Shown in pieces: positions 33,818 to 42,550 of a stretch of 64,000 bases of DNA. A program made the translations under genes and the position numbers. The notes below the pieces were generated by a model that had not been told where the DNA came from, did no database searches, and saw nothing but the letters and a program-made list of their open reading frames with translations. Positions within the stretch are counted from its first letter, which is position 1. Each line of letters begins with the position of its first letter. This stretch comes from JBBSDP01 sp038240605 (GTDB lineage Bacteria; Planctomycetota; Phycisphaerae; Tepidisphaerales; Tepidisphaeraceae), in assembly GCA_038240605.1 (NCBI GenBank), contig JBBSDP010000007.1:56061-120060 (forward strand). The letters run 5' to 3'.

Positions 33818-35575
33818 ATGTGGCGCATCTCATGGGCGTGCGTCCCTCTGGTGCTGTGGATGGCCTGCATTTGCAGAGGCGCGGATCGCTTCGTCATCGT
33901 CGATGAAGGGCGAGCGGCCTGTTCGATCGTCATCTCGTCGTCCGCATCGCCCGCGGAAAAGCGCGGGGCGAACGAACTTCAATCACATTTGAAGCGGATG
34001 TCGTCCGCCGAGATTCCGATCGTGACCGACGATCAGCCCCTTCCGTCTCGGGGGATCCTCCTTGGGCATAGCCGGCATACGGATGCGTTAAACGTGCATG
34101 TCGACCCGGCCCTGGGTGATGAAGGGTTCATCATTCGGACGGTCGGCTCCCACCTCGTCCTCGCTGGGAACGGACAGCGCGGGACGCTTTACGCTTGCAC
34201 ATCGCTTCTGGAAACACTTGGTGTGCGATGGTTCACGCCCACGGTCACAAGGTTCCCAACGCTGCGCACGATCGCAATCGTTACAACGGACGAATCACAA
34301 TCCCCTGCCTTCGAGTATCGCGAGCCGTTCTTCACCGAGGCGTTCGACAAGGACTGGGCGGCGCGACTGAAGATGAACGGCCAGTCGATGCATCTGGACG
34401 AATCGACCGGCGGCAAGGTCGAGTATTACCAGTTCGTCCACACAATGGACCTGCTGGTCCCGCGCGACGCCTTCGCAGCCCATCCGGAATACTTTCCACT
34501 GATCAAGGGGAAACGCACGAACGGATACGTGCAGCGGTGCCTGAGCAATCCGACGGTGCTCCAGCTCGCGATCGAACACGTTCGCCAGTGGATGAAGGAA
34601 GCCCCCGGCGCGAAGATCTATTCCGTCTCGCAGAACGACACTTATAACTTCTGCGAGTGCGACGAATGCAAGGCGATCGAAACGAAGTACGGCGGAAACC
34701 ACTCTGGGCTCTACCTCTGGTTCGCCAACGAGGTCGCCGAAGCGATCGAGAAGGAACATCCCGACAAGCTGATCGATACATTGGCCTACCAATTCACCGA
34801 GTCGCCGCCCGCGGGAATCTCGCCACGCCGGAACGTGCGGGTGCGACTTTGCCCGATTGCCTGCTGTAATGCCCATGCGTATGAGCAATGCCTTGCCCCG
34901 GCAAACGTGAAGTTTATGCAGAACCTGCGCGGATGGGCGGCGCTCACCGACTCGCTCTACATCTGGCATTACAGCACCGACTTCGCCAACTATCTGCTCC
35001 CCTTCCCTGACTTCAATGAGTTCCCCGTCGAGATCCGCCTCTACAAGAAGAGTGGCGTGAAGGGGGTCTTCTTCGAAGGGGATGCCGCGACGGGCGGCGG
35101 CGGCTCCGATGCCGAACTCCGCTCCTACGTCATGGCCCGGCAACTCTGGAATCCTTCCCTGGACACGGGGGAACTTGTTGCCGAATGGATGCACGGCGTA
35201 TACGGAAATGCCGCCGAACCGATGCAAAAGTGGTTCGCGCTCCTCCACGAACAGGTGCGCGATCCGAACCAGCACCTGTTCATCTGGACCGCGCCCGCGT
35301 CACCGATCTTCGCACCGCCAGTGATCGAAAAGGCGGACGCTCTGTTTGACGACGCAGAGAAGCGCGCCGCGGGCGACCCGGTTGCCACGGACTATGTCGC
35401 CAAGGCACGGCTGTCATTGCGTTTCGTCAAACTGGTGCAGCACCCCGCCGGTGGCGACGAATACCAGCATTTCATCGCCGACCTGCATCGACGCGGCATC
35501 GCTTCCATTCGCGAAGGCCAGCCGCTGGAGACATGGGAGAAGGAATACCTGGCGCACGTTCATCCAAATCCGTGA
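33818..35575 (+). CDS. DUF4838 domain protein, secreted, glycoside-hydrolase-like
   Basis: A 585-residue secreted protein. Residues 1-21 are a signal peptide (LWMACICRG). The ANELQSHLKRMSSAEIPIV segment is the small alpha/beta domain found ahead of GH67/GH20-like barrels, and EYREPFFTEAFDKDWAARLKMNG followed by SVSQNDTYNFCECDECKAIE marks the DUF4838 domain. DUF4838 proteins are abundant in planctomycetes and related to alpha-glucuronidase-type hydrolases; substrate is unknown. It follows the SDR by 47 bases, so it may feed sugars into the same operon. Confidence 0.85.
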   Translation: MWRISWACVPLVLWMACICRGADRFVIVDEGRAACSIVISSSASPAEKRGANELQSHLKRMSSAEIPIVTDDQPLPSRGILLGHSRHTDALNVHVDPALGDEGFIIRTVGSHLVLAGNGQRGTLYACTSLLETLGVRWFTPTVTRFPTLRTIAIVTTDESQSPAFEYREPFFTEAFDKDWAARLKMNGQSMHLDESTGGKVEYYQFVHTMDLLVPRDAFAAHPEYFPLIKGKRTNGYVQRCLSNPTVLQLAIEHVRQWMKEAPGAKIYSVSQNDTYNFCECDECKAIETKYGGNHSGLYLWFANEVAEAIEKEHPDKLIDTLAYQFTESPPAGISPRRNVRVRLCPIACCNAHAYEQCLAPANVKFMQNLRGWAALTDSLYIWHYSTDFANYLLPFPDFNEFPVEIRLYKKSGVKGVFFEGDAATGGGGSDAELRSYVMARQLWNPSLDTGELVAEWMHGVYGNAAEPMQKWFALLHEQVRDPNQHLFIWTAPASPIFAPPVIEKADALFDDAEKRAAGDPVATDYVAKARLSLRFVKLVQHPAGGDEYQHFIADLHRRGIASIREGQPLETWEKEYLAHVHPNP

Positions 35576-35603
35576 GTGGTGGATTGACGAAGCTGAGGGC
35601 ACA

Positions 35604-37352
35604 TCAGGCTTTGATGGAATCAAACGCCGCCCGGAGCGGCGCTGCCTGCTTCGGGTTGATCATCGCGATGTATGAGATCATCCCGCTCACATGAGATTCA
35701 AAACGGGGAATGCGCTGACGGTTTTGGGTGGCCAGCCCTTCCGTCCTGGCATGGTGCAGGATCGCCCGCAATCGCCGCGCGGTCTTACGGGGAACGCCGG
35801 GTCGATCATTGACCACGATCCCGGTGACAGACTGTGCGGCATTGCGCCGGAGGAATCGCGTCTTCTTCTCATTGATCGCAAATCCCTCATCCTGGGCGAT
35901 GTGTCGAAGTCGCGCCAGAAGATAACCGAGCTTTTGTGATGCCTCGGCGTCGGCGGAAAATGTGAAATCGTCGGCGTAACGCGTGTAGGTCCAGCCAAGC
36001 TTCGCGGCAATTCCGCTGAGCCGTGCGTCCAGCCGGCGCGCGGCGAGGTTGCTCAAGGCAGGACTGGTGCATGCCCCTTGGGGCAGCGCGCGGGGGCCAG
36101 TGGCGACATGGAACCGGCGTCCCGAGTACTCCACTTCTCGCCTTGGGCACTCGGTGCATAGCAGCGCCAGGATGGTCGCGGCCGCCGGCGAATAGCCCAG
36201 CATCCGGAACATACCGCGGACGCGCGGGAAGGTAACGCTCGGGAAGAAGTTCGCCAGGTCCGCGTTCAGGACGACGGCGCGGCCGACGTGCGGCGCCGCG
36301 TTCGTCACCGTGCTGCGGCCAGCCACAAAGCCGTGAGCGGCGGGATGAGTGGAAACCCGCGACAGGACGTTTTCGAGGATCCACGTTTGGGCGGCAGCGA
36401 GGTCCTGATGGGGAGCGGAGAGTTGGCGCGTGCCGCCGCTCTTTTTGGGAACGGTGAAGCGAACGTAGTGACTGACGGTTGCCGCGTCGGAGTGGAACGC
36501 CAACCAGCGTAAACGGGGAATCGTCAACCCCATTGCGGCCGCGATGTCGGCCGGCGTCGCGAGCACCGGAAGCGCCGCGGCTGCCAGCTTTTCGACGTTC
36601 GCGTGCCGATTCCCCAATTCGCGCGAGACGCCTCGGCCCAGGTAAATGATGTCAGTGCGACGGCGCAGCGCCACGGCTTCCTGATGCAATCGCTTTCGCT
36701 CCGCGGCGGCGGCCTTTTTCTCAGCCTTGAGCCTTGCTCTCGCTTCCTGATCCACCCGCACCGCGTCGGCTGCAACCTGGGCGGCTTTCATGAACTGGTT
36801 GCGCACCATGTCCATCTCGTCACCGACGCGGTGGATTTCAGTCAGTTCTTCAGGGCTCAACAGGCCCTGTCCAACCATTGCCTTGTCGATCAGCAGCGTG
36901 CGGGGATCAGTGACCGGCGGGATGAGGTCCCGACGGCCGAACCACGGGCTGGTGAGCATTCCGCCGGCCGCGGCTGCATGGGCGCGTACCTGGTCCTCCG
37001 ACAATGGCGTGAAGACGCCGGGGTCCAGGTCAAGCGCGAGTGTTTTCGTGACCTGCGGGGCCGGGCGAGGTACGGGAGGGCTCGCCGCTGACGTTGCATC
37101 ACTCCTCGGCACACGAATCGTCCGCGTGTAGAAAATATCCGGTTGATCAGGCGAAGTGCCAAACATGGCTCCGAAGCTGGTACCGCCGCCTTGCTGAGTT
37201 TGGCGATCGCGAAGCTCACGAAGTCGTCGTCGTTCGGCCTTGCTCCGGGACATCGCCCGCAGTGCGTAGATCACCAGGAAGATAAAGACAACGCCGAAGA
37301 TCTTCTCGAAGATGAACGAGAAATCATCGTTCGTCATGTATCCCAGTCGCAT
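35604..37352 (-). CDS. Retron reverse transcriptase with N-terminal membrane segment
   Basis: This 582-residue RT has retron hallmarks. NAAPH at 351-355 and LNADLANFFPSV at 362-373 form the X and first catalytic regions, LPQGACTSPALSN is at 423-435, the YADD active site is at 459-462, and VTGIVVN at 509-515 is the Y-region VTG. The RT domain covers about 270-560. Residues 12-31 are strongly hydrophobic (FSFIFEKIFGVVFIFLVIYALR), followed by a basic helix: probably a membrane anchor. The rest of the N-terminal extension is Pro/Ala-rich, then coiled coil (about 185-235). I prefer the ATG at 37352 (AGAGGA 7 bases upstream); 37337 is possible. It reads the RNA encoded immediately upstream. Confidence 0.93.
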   Translation of the reverse strand: MRLGYMTNDDFSFIFEKIFGVVFIFLVIYALRAMSRSKAERRRLRELRDRQTQQGGGTSFGAMFGTSPDQPDIFYTRTIRVPRSDATSAASPPVPRPAPQVTKTLALDLDPGVFTPLSEDQVRAHAAAAGGMLTSPWFGRRDLIPPVTDPRTLLIDKAMVGQGLLSPEELTEIHRVGDEMDMVRNQFMKAAQVAADAVRVDQEARARLKAEKKAAAAERKRLHQEAVALRRRTDIIYLGRGVSRELGNRHANVEKLAAAALPVLATPADIAAAMGLTIPRLRWLAFHSDAATVSHYVRFTVPKKSGGTRQLSAPHQDLAAAQTWILENVLSRVSTHPAAHGFVAGRSTVTNAAPHVGRAVVLNADLANFFPSVTFPRVRGMFRMLGYSPAAATILALLCTECPRREVEYSGRRFHVATGPRALPQGACTSPALSNLAARRLDARLSGIAAKLGWTYTRYADDFTFSADAEASQKLGYLLARLRHIAQDEGFAINEKKTRFLRRNAAQSVTGIVVNDRPGVPRKTARRLRAILHHARTEGLATQNRQRIPRFESHVSGMISYIAMINPKQAAPLRAAFDSIKA

Positions 37353-37424
37353 GCCGCGTTCCTCTTGTCGGCGGAAAAGCTCTCCGTTTGCATCTGCGCT
37401 TTGTTCAACACAAGACGGCGGGCG

Positions 37425-37626
37425 GCCGGCAGGCTGACTTCATCCCTCGGACCAAGGTCGTTCACCGAGGTCCCCGCACGACGATGGGGCGGGGAAACCC
37501 TCGCGGTTGTCCTTGGCCACGCCCCATCGTCGTGCGGGGACCAAAAGAACAACGGCCTTGGGGATGCATGGGGAGCCAAACGGCAACCACGGCGGAACGC
37601 CGCAGAAAAGTCTCAGCCGTGCCGGC
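37425..37626 (-). ncRNA. Retron msr-msd RNA
   Basis: Inverted repeats a1 and a2 enclose this RNA. On the minus strand a1 (37626-37608) reads GCCGGCA-C-GGCTGA-GA-CTT and pairs with a2 (37440-37425): 7, 6 and 3 base pairs with two small bulges in a1. The msr part contains a 5-bp hairpin at 37590-37602 (CGGCG/CGCCG). The msd part has a perfect 23-bp hairpin: 37469-37491 with 37520-37542, a 28-base loop, and an outer 11-position stem (37452-37462 with 37551-37561, one mismatch). It lies upstream of the RT gene, as in retrons, with 72 bases between. I did not identify the branching guanosine. Confidence 0.85.
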
Positions 37627-37699
37627 TCGTCCTTCCGTCTTTACGTCAATCGTGATTTCAATTGCTCGGCGAACTCCTTCTCTTGAATCACTGCACAGT

Positions 37700-39403
37700 T
37701 CAATCCTGCCCCTCGCGGAGCTGGTTGTACCAGCTGGATGCGCGGAAGGCTTCGAGCGCCTTGGCTGAAGAGCGCCAGCTCAACGCCAGCATGTGGCGGC
37801 ACGGCCCGTTGCGCATCCCGAAGCGGTGGTAGTGACTACAAAGGCATTTGCCGCGTTTGATGGCGCCGTCGGCGTCGACGATGATCTCGACGGGCGTACC
37901 GTCTACCGTGCCGCCGAGCACGTAACCGCCGCGAGGCGCCTCCAGGCGGGACTCCAAGTCTGCACGGCCGCTCGCCATGATCGTGCGGGCGCCCGTCAGC
38001 TCGGGATGTTCCGGTCCGATCTCCGCTTCTCCCAGGACCATCGGCATCACCTGCCACCAGCGGTAGACCGCGCCGGCGAGGTCGTGGATGACCTGACCGC
38101 TGTGAGCCAGGTGGCGGAGGGCCGCGGCAACGGTTGCGGGCGCAGTACCGACCGATTGTGCGACTTGCGCCAACGTTGCCGCCCTGCGCTCGTGAAGCAC
38201 AGCAGCCACGTTAGCGATCAGATCAGGCGATGGCGCTGCCGGCGGTGCAAATAGGTCGATCGAGGAGCCGCGCGTCCAGTCGTTGGCGGTCCAGCCCGAG
38301 AGGCCGAGTGTGAGTCGCATCTCGCCCATCACGGCAATCCAGAAGCTGGGCAATCCCGTCCCCAGCAGCTCGACGTCAAACCGCTCGGCGAGGGGAAGCG
38401 TCCGTGCCAGGACCAGAAGCCGTCTGCCGCCCCAGACGCGGATGGGCTCGATCGGTGGGCCATCGTAGATCGCCCCGCGCGTTTCGATGCGCTGTTCCCA
38501 CGGCTCAAGGACGATGGAAACCGGCCGCCCCGGTACGAACTCAAAGCGAATCGCTCGCGGGCTCGTACGAGCGCGATGTCGCTTATAGAACGCGAGCATC
38601 GCATAGACCGCGTCACGGGGAACCTGCACCCGCGTCGTGGGAAGCGTCATGGCGGCCTGGATCAGGAGGAAGCCACGGAGCCATCCATCGGGCAGGTCGA
38701 TTTTCTCTTCACGGATATCCGCCGCATCGGATCCGGCGGTGGCGACGGAAAATCCTTCCGGATCAATTTGAAAGCGGGTCTCTCGGTAGGAGCGCAGCGA
38801 TTGGAAGTGATGATACAGCTGCCAAGAGTAATCGACGTTGGTGGTCCCGAATCGCACGGCCTCGGCCGGTCCGAACCCGTCATCGCGGTTCACCGTCAGG
38901 CAGCCGTAACTCGATTCGTCGGCTGAAAAACATTCGAAGAAGGCGACGTCATCGGCGACGGTGATCACCGGATCGCATGGGAGCAGTTGACGCCAAAGCG
39001 CCGGGTCGTGGCGGTAAAGGTAGTTCGAATATTGAAGCCGGGCCGCCCAATACCGCTTCTGTTGAGAGGTAAAGCGAGCTTCCAGTTCCGGGGTGACAAC
39101 ACCCCCCTGCCGCTGCATCTCCTGAAGGGCGGATTGATAGGCGTTGCGCCGAACCGCGATGGCGCGTGACCCTTCGGCGTTTTTCCATTGCTGAAATGCG
39201 GTGCGATCGCGCTTCTTGAACCGCAGGTCGCTCACGACGATGTCATGCAACGCGCTCATCGCTTCGCGGAATCGCAGAGGCCGCCGCAGCGGCGCGTCGA
39301 GCCCCACCGGATCGCGGGAGAGATTGGGGACGAGCCGGAAGACCTGCCGGCCGCCGGTCTGGTCTACTTCACTGTGTCCGCGATACGCGAGAGTGACGTT
39401 CAC
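37700..39403 (-). CDS. Winged-helix SWIM zinc-finger protein of the retron
   Basis: A 567-residue protein with a large N-terminal domain I cannot assign (about 1-380), then a winged helix (about 400-455, LIANVAAVLHERRAATLAQVAQSVGTAPATVAAALRHL), and at the C-terminus a SWIM zinc finger: CLCSHYHRFGMRNGPCRHMLAL carries the CxC...CxH ligands near residues 520-541. The pair of a WH-SWIM protein and an ARM/HEAT protein with a retron RT corresponds to the gene set named retron type XIII (recalled classification). It overlaps the preceding ARM gene by four bases (ATGA at 39400-39403). Confidence 0.85.
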   Translation of the reverse strand: MNVTLAYRGHSEVDQTGGRQVFRLVPNLSRDPVGLDAPLRRPLRFREAMSALHDIVVSDLRFKKRDRTAFQQWKNAEGSRAIAVRRNAYQSALQEMQRQGGVVTPELEARFTSQQKRYWAARLQYSNYLYRHDPALWRQLLPCDPVITVADDVAFFECFSADESSYGCLTVNRDDGFGPAEAVRFGTTNVDYSWQLYHHFQSLRSYRETRFQIDPEGFSVATAGSDAADIREEKIDLPDGWLRGFLLIQAAMTLPTTRVQVPRDAVYAMLAFYKRHRARTSPRAIRFEFVPGRPVSIVLEPWEQRIETRGAIYDGPPIEPIRVWGGRRLLVLARTLPLAERFDVELLGTGLPSFWIAVMGEMRLTLGLSGWTANDWTRGSSIDLFAPPAAPSPDLIANVAAVLHERRAATLAQVAQSVGTAPATVAAALRHLAHSGQVIHDLAGAVYRWWQVMPMVLGEAEIGPEHPELTGARTIMASGRADLESRLEAPRGGYVLGGTVDGTPVEIIVDADGAIKRGKCLCSHYHRFGMRNGPCRHMLALSWRSSAKALEAFRASSWYNQLREGQD

Positions 39404-41139
39404 GCGACCCCCTCCGGCTCGAGAACGAGTTCCGGAAGATAGCGGCCGATCGCCATTCGCAACTTCGGGCGCGCCTCTGCCACGGCGACAACTGCGGCCA
39501 GTCCCGCCCGCGCTTCCGAGGGACGCACGGAGCGAATGGCGACTGACAGGATGGGCAGGAGCGTTTCGGCCCCCGCGGGATCATCGGTTACCGCGCGGCT
39601 GATCTGACGAAGCGCGGCGAGCTTTTGACGACCTCCGCGATGCACGCCAAGCAATACCGACGCCCACAGCTGCGACAGATCGGTCGCCATCGCAGCGGCC
39701 GGCGCGGCGCGACGTCGCTCCAGCGCGCTGACGAAACGGAGGCGGACGTCGTCGTAAGGCGTCTCCAGCAAACGCGCCCAGAGTGCGGGGTCGTGATATC
39801 CCGCCGATGCTTCGGTCAACCAATCCCAGGCGCCTTGTCGAACCTCCTGCAGGAGACTGTCAAAGAACCGCGCAATGCGGTCAATGCTGTAGACCGGCGC
39901 AGCACCGACGCGCGCCAACGCCCACCGCGATAGCACTTCGCCAACCGCAGCGCATCGGGCGGCGGCCAGGTTGGCGATCAGGTCAAGCTCGTCGGCCATG
40001 ACCGCACTGCGCTCACTGAGGTAGTAAAGGCCCAGGCGGGCAACCGGGGTTGGGGCCGCGATCGCCAACTGAACGGCAAGTGACAGGCTCACGCGATCGC
40101 TCGAAACGTGCGTGGCCATCAATTCCGCGACGACTTGCAGCGCCGCGGGATCCTTCGCTTTTAGCAGGGCGAGCCACGTCTCCAGCGTGAGCGTTTCCAG
40201 TCCGCCCACGCTTCGCAGCAGGTCGGCGCCAAGCCTCTGAATCTCGGGATCGTGATGATCGAAGAGACTGACTAGTCGCGCCGCGTTCACCTGTCGCAGC
40301 GCGTCGGCATGGTCACGTCGCAATAGCTGCGATGCCCAGATGCGCACGAGCCGTGAACGTGCAGCCAGGACCAGTTCGAGCAGCGGCGTGGCCGCGGCCG
40401 TCGCGGCCCAGAGCGGCGCAAACGCCGGCGCTGCCGAGAGCTCGCGAAGCCCACGTCCATCCTTCAGCTTCGCGTGGGTGGAATTGAACGAAAGCACGTC
40501 TGACTCGAAAAAACACGCGTGCAGCAGCGACCAGCTGTCGAGGATGTGCTCGCCCCGGCCGAGGTCTTCATCGGTATAGCGTGAAAGCGCTGCACAGACC
40601 GTTGGCACGTACTCTTTCGGCCGCGCAAAACCTGCGCCACGAAAATAGCGCCACGCCCGCCGTCGCAGGTAATACCGCGTGTGATAGGTGAACAGCCGGT
40701 TAGACTTGGCGAGCGCCTCACCGTAACGCCCATCGATCGTCGTCTTCTTCATCTTCCGCATCGTGTTGGGTTCCGATCGAAGATGATCTTCTGACAAGAG
40801 CTGGCGGTTTAGCGAATCGTATCGGTGCCGGCGTCGGACGACGCGACGGACCTGGCGGTCGAAGGCCACGAGAAACGCACCCATCAATTCATCGTCGCGT
40901 TGCGCTTCGGCGTGCTTGAACAGCCGCTTGACGATGGTCTCATGACCCGGCTGATTGAACGGCAGGTCGAGGTATTGAAAGATCTGGGCGCGCGCCCAGG
41001 GACGCGGGTCCTTCTTCAGACGATCTGCTACGGCGGCAAGCTTGACGGGAGTATGGACGGAACGCAGCAGGCTGAGGAAGCGATTGTCCCCCGTGGCCAA
41101 GTACTCATCCAGCAGCAAATGGGTGGTGCGATCGTCCAA
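39400..41139 (-). CDS. ARM/HEAT-repeat-like protein of the retron
   Basis: A 579-residue, almost all-helical protein, alanine- and leucine-rich, with repeated helical hairpins typical of ARM/HEAT scaffolds. Examples are WASQLLRRDHADALRQVNAARLVSLFDHHDPEIQRLGADLLRSVGG and LETWLALLKAKDPAALQVVAELMA. The first 130 residues are more charged (FDRQVRRVVRRRHRYDSLNRQLL). No catalytic motif is visible. It starts the minus-strand retron operon and is translationally coupled to the WH-SWIM protein, so it is probably part of the effector or sensor complex. Confidence 0.8.
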   Translation of the reverse strand: MDDRTTHLLLDEYLATGDNRFLSLLRSVHTPVKLAAVADRLKKDPRPWARAQIFQYLDLPFNQPGHETIVKRLFKHAEAQRDDELMGAFLVAFDRQVRRVVRRRHRYDSLNRQLLSEDHLRSEPNTMRKMKKTTIDGRYGEALAKSNRLFTYHTRYYLRRRAWRYFRGAGFARPKEYVPTVCAALSRYTDEDLGRGEHILDSWSLLHACFFESDVLSFNSTHAKLKDGRGLRELSAAPAFAPLWAATAAATPLLELVLAARSRLVRIWASQLLRRDHADALRQVNAARLVSLFDHHDPEIQRLGADLLRSVGGLETLTLETWLALLKAKDPAALQVVAELMATHVSSDRVSLSLAVQLAIAAPTPVARLGLYYLSERSAVMADELDLIANLAAARCAAVGEVLSRWALARVGAAPVYSIDRIARFFDSLLQEVRQGAWDWLTEASAGYHDPALWARLLETPYDDVRLRFVSALERRRAAPAAAMATDLSQLWASVLLGVHRGGRQKLAALRQISRAVTDDPAGAETLLPILSVAIRSVRPSEARAGLAAVVAVAEARPKLRMAIGRYLPELVLEPEGVA

Positions 41140-41208
41140 ACCGTTCCCCGAAATCGCGCCCGAGTTGACTCGCCTCCGGCGAGCTCAGCCCGTGATTATG
41201 GCCAATGC

Positions 41209-42027
41209 TTACGACGGGGTCAAACCACGTGTCTCAGAAAGAATGCGTTGGGGTTCCGTGTAGATGTTCATCCGTTCGCCGCGCAGGAAGCCGACGAGCG
41301 TCTGGCCGCTTTCGGCGGCGAAATCCACCGCCAGGCTGGATGGGGCGGAGACGGCGGCGACGATCGGGAAACGGCCCGCCAGGGACTTCTGCATGATCTC
41401 AAAGCTGGCGCGGCCGCTGACCATCAGGACATGATGATCGAAGGGAAGCAGGCGCTCGAGCACGCCGTGGCCGAGGACCTTATCGACCGCGTTATGCCGG
41501 CCGACGTCTTCGCGAGCGACGATCAGTTTGCCGGTGAGGGAAAATGCGGCGGCGGCGTGAAGTCCGCCGGTGCGGTCGAAGGTGGGTTGGGCGGCGCGCA
41601 ATTGCTCGGGCAGGGCGAGGAGAGTGGCAACGTCGATCGTTACTTCGCTTTCAATGGGCGCGATTTGCTGGTGGATCGCATCGATTGACGCCTTACCGCA
41701 AACGCCGCAACTGGAGGAGGCGAAGACGTGGCGGGTGAGGCGATTGAGGTCGAACCTGGCCGACGGATCCAGCCAGACGTTTAGAACGTTGCCTGATCGA
41801 TCGAAGCCGCACGGTTCGATTCTGACAATGTCGGCTGGCGATTGGACAATGCCTTCGGACAGCAGGAATCCCGCCGCCAGCTCGGCATCGTGGCCGGGCG
41901 TCCGCATGGTGACGCTGATCGACCGGTTGGCGATACGAATCTCCAGGGGCTCTTCCACGGCCAGCTCATCGTCCGCGCGGGCGGGCGCCTGACCTTCGTG
42001 GTACCGCCAGATCTTCGCGCGGGACAT
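41209..42027 (-). CDS. fdhD: Formate dehydrogenase accessory sulfurtransferase
   Basis: FdhD transfers sulfur from a cysteine desulfurase to the molybdenum or tungsten cofactor of formate dehydrogenase. The catalytic segment SSSCGVCGKAS has Cys107 and Cys110, and the later VAREDVGRHNAVDKVLG and VSGRASFEIMQKSLAGRFPIVAAVSAPSSLA segments are family hallmarks. The 272-residue length is normal. The target dehydrogenase is not in the window. It lies between the retron and the suf operon on the same strand and is probably functionally linked to moaB and mobA at 10-11 kb. Confidence 0.95.
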   Translation of the reverse strand: MSRAKIWRYHEGQAPARADDELAVEEPLEIRIANRSISVTMRTPGHDAELAAGFLLSEGIVQSPADIVRIEPCGFDRSGNVLNVWLDPSARFDLNRLTRHVFASSSCGVCGKASIDAIHQQIAPIESEVTIDVATLLALPEQLRAAQPTFDRTGGLHAAAAFSLTGKLIVAREDVGRHNAVDKVLGHGVLERLLPFDHHVLMVSGRASFEIMQKSLAGRFPIVAAVSAPSSLAVDFAAESGQTLVGFLRGERMNIYTEPQRILSETRGLTPS

Positions 42028-42066
42028 GCGATCTACCTGGAGTTCATTGCGCGGGGTGCGCGGGCG

Positions 42067-42546
42067 TCAGAATCCGAGCTGTAACTGCGCGGCCTCGGAC
42101 ATGCGATCCTTGGTCCAGGGTGGCTCCCAGACCAGTTCCACCGTTGCGCTGCTGACCTCTGGGATCGAGTTAATGCGGCTCTCGACCTGTCCGGGGAGCG
42201 AGCCGGCGACCGGGCACGCCGGGGCGGTCAGCGTCATCTTTACGTCCACGCGATCGTCGTGACCCACCTTGATCTCGTAGATCAGGCCAAGCTCGTAGAT
42301 GTTAACCGGGATCTCCGGGTCGTAGATCTCGCAGAGGGCCTCGATGACCTTCCCCTCGATCAACTTTTCGTGGACGAAACGAGCGGGGTCGGAAGCCGTC
42401 GCCGGGGCTGCGTGAGCGGAAGGAAGTTCCGCGGGCGCGGCGGCAGTCTGCGCAACCAGCTGGCTCGGCGTCGCGGCCGGATTCTCCGTCTCGGGCGATG
42501 TCGCAGTAACGGCGGGCTGCGTGGGTTGGGCTAGTTCTTCAGACAT
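42067..42546 (-). CDS. sufT: SufT/MIP18-family iron-sulfur assembly protein
   Basis: The DUF59/MIP18 domain runs from about residue 65 to the end (VIEALCEIYDPEIPVNIYELGLIYEIKVG, TLTAPACPVAGSLPGQVE, and VELVWEPPW). It follows an N-terminal Ala/Pro/Thr-rich segment of about 60 residues. SufT helps mature FeS proteins downstream of the SUF machinery. The ACP cysteine lies in the usual place. It starts 4 bases after the SufS-SufE fusion's stop, so it belongs to the suf operon. Confidence 0.92.
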   Translation of the reverse strand: MSEELAQPTQPAVTATSPETENPAATPSQLVAQTAAAPAELPSAHAAPATASDPARFVHEKLIEGKVIEALCEIYDPEIPVNIYELGLIYEIKVGHDDRVDVKMTLTAPACPVAGSLPGQVESRINSIPEVSSATVELVWEPPWTKDRMSEAAQLQLGF

Positions 42547-42550
42547 GGAG

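Noticed and set aside
37469..37542. Perfect inverted repeat considered as a transposon end or terminator
   Set aside because: No transposase or target duplication is present, and the surrounding a1/a2 repeats and adjacent RT make a retron msd the better explanation.
37143..37655. Plus-strand open frames across the RT 5' end and the gap between RT and SWIM genes
   Set aside because: The same bases form the retron RNA hairpin and a1/a2 repeats on the minus strand; the translated peptides have no protein-like features.
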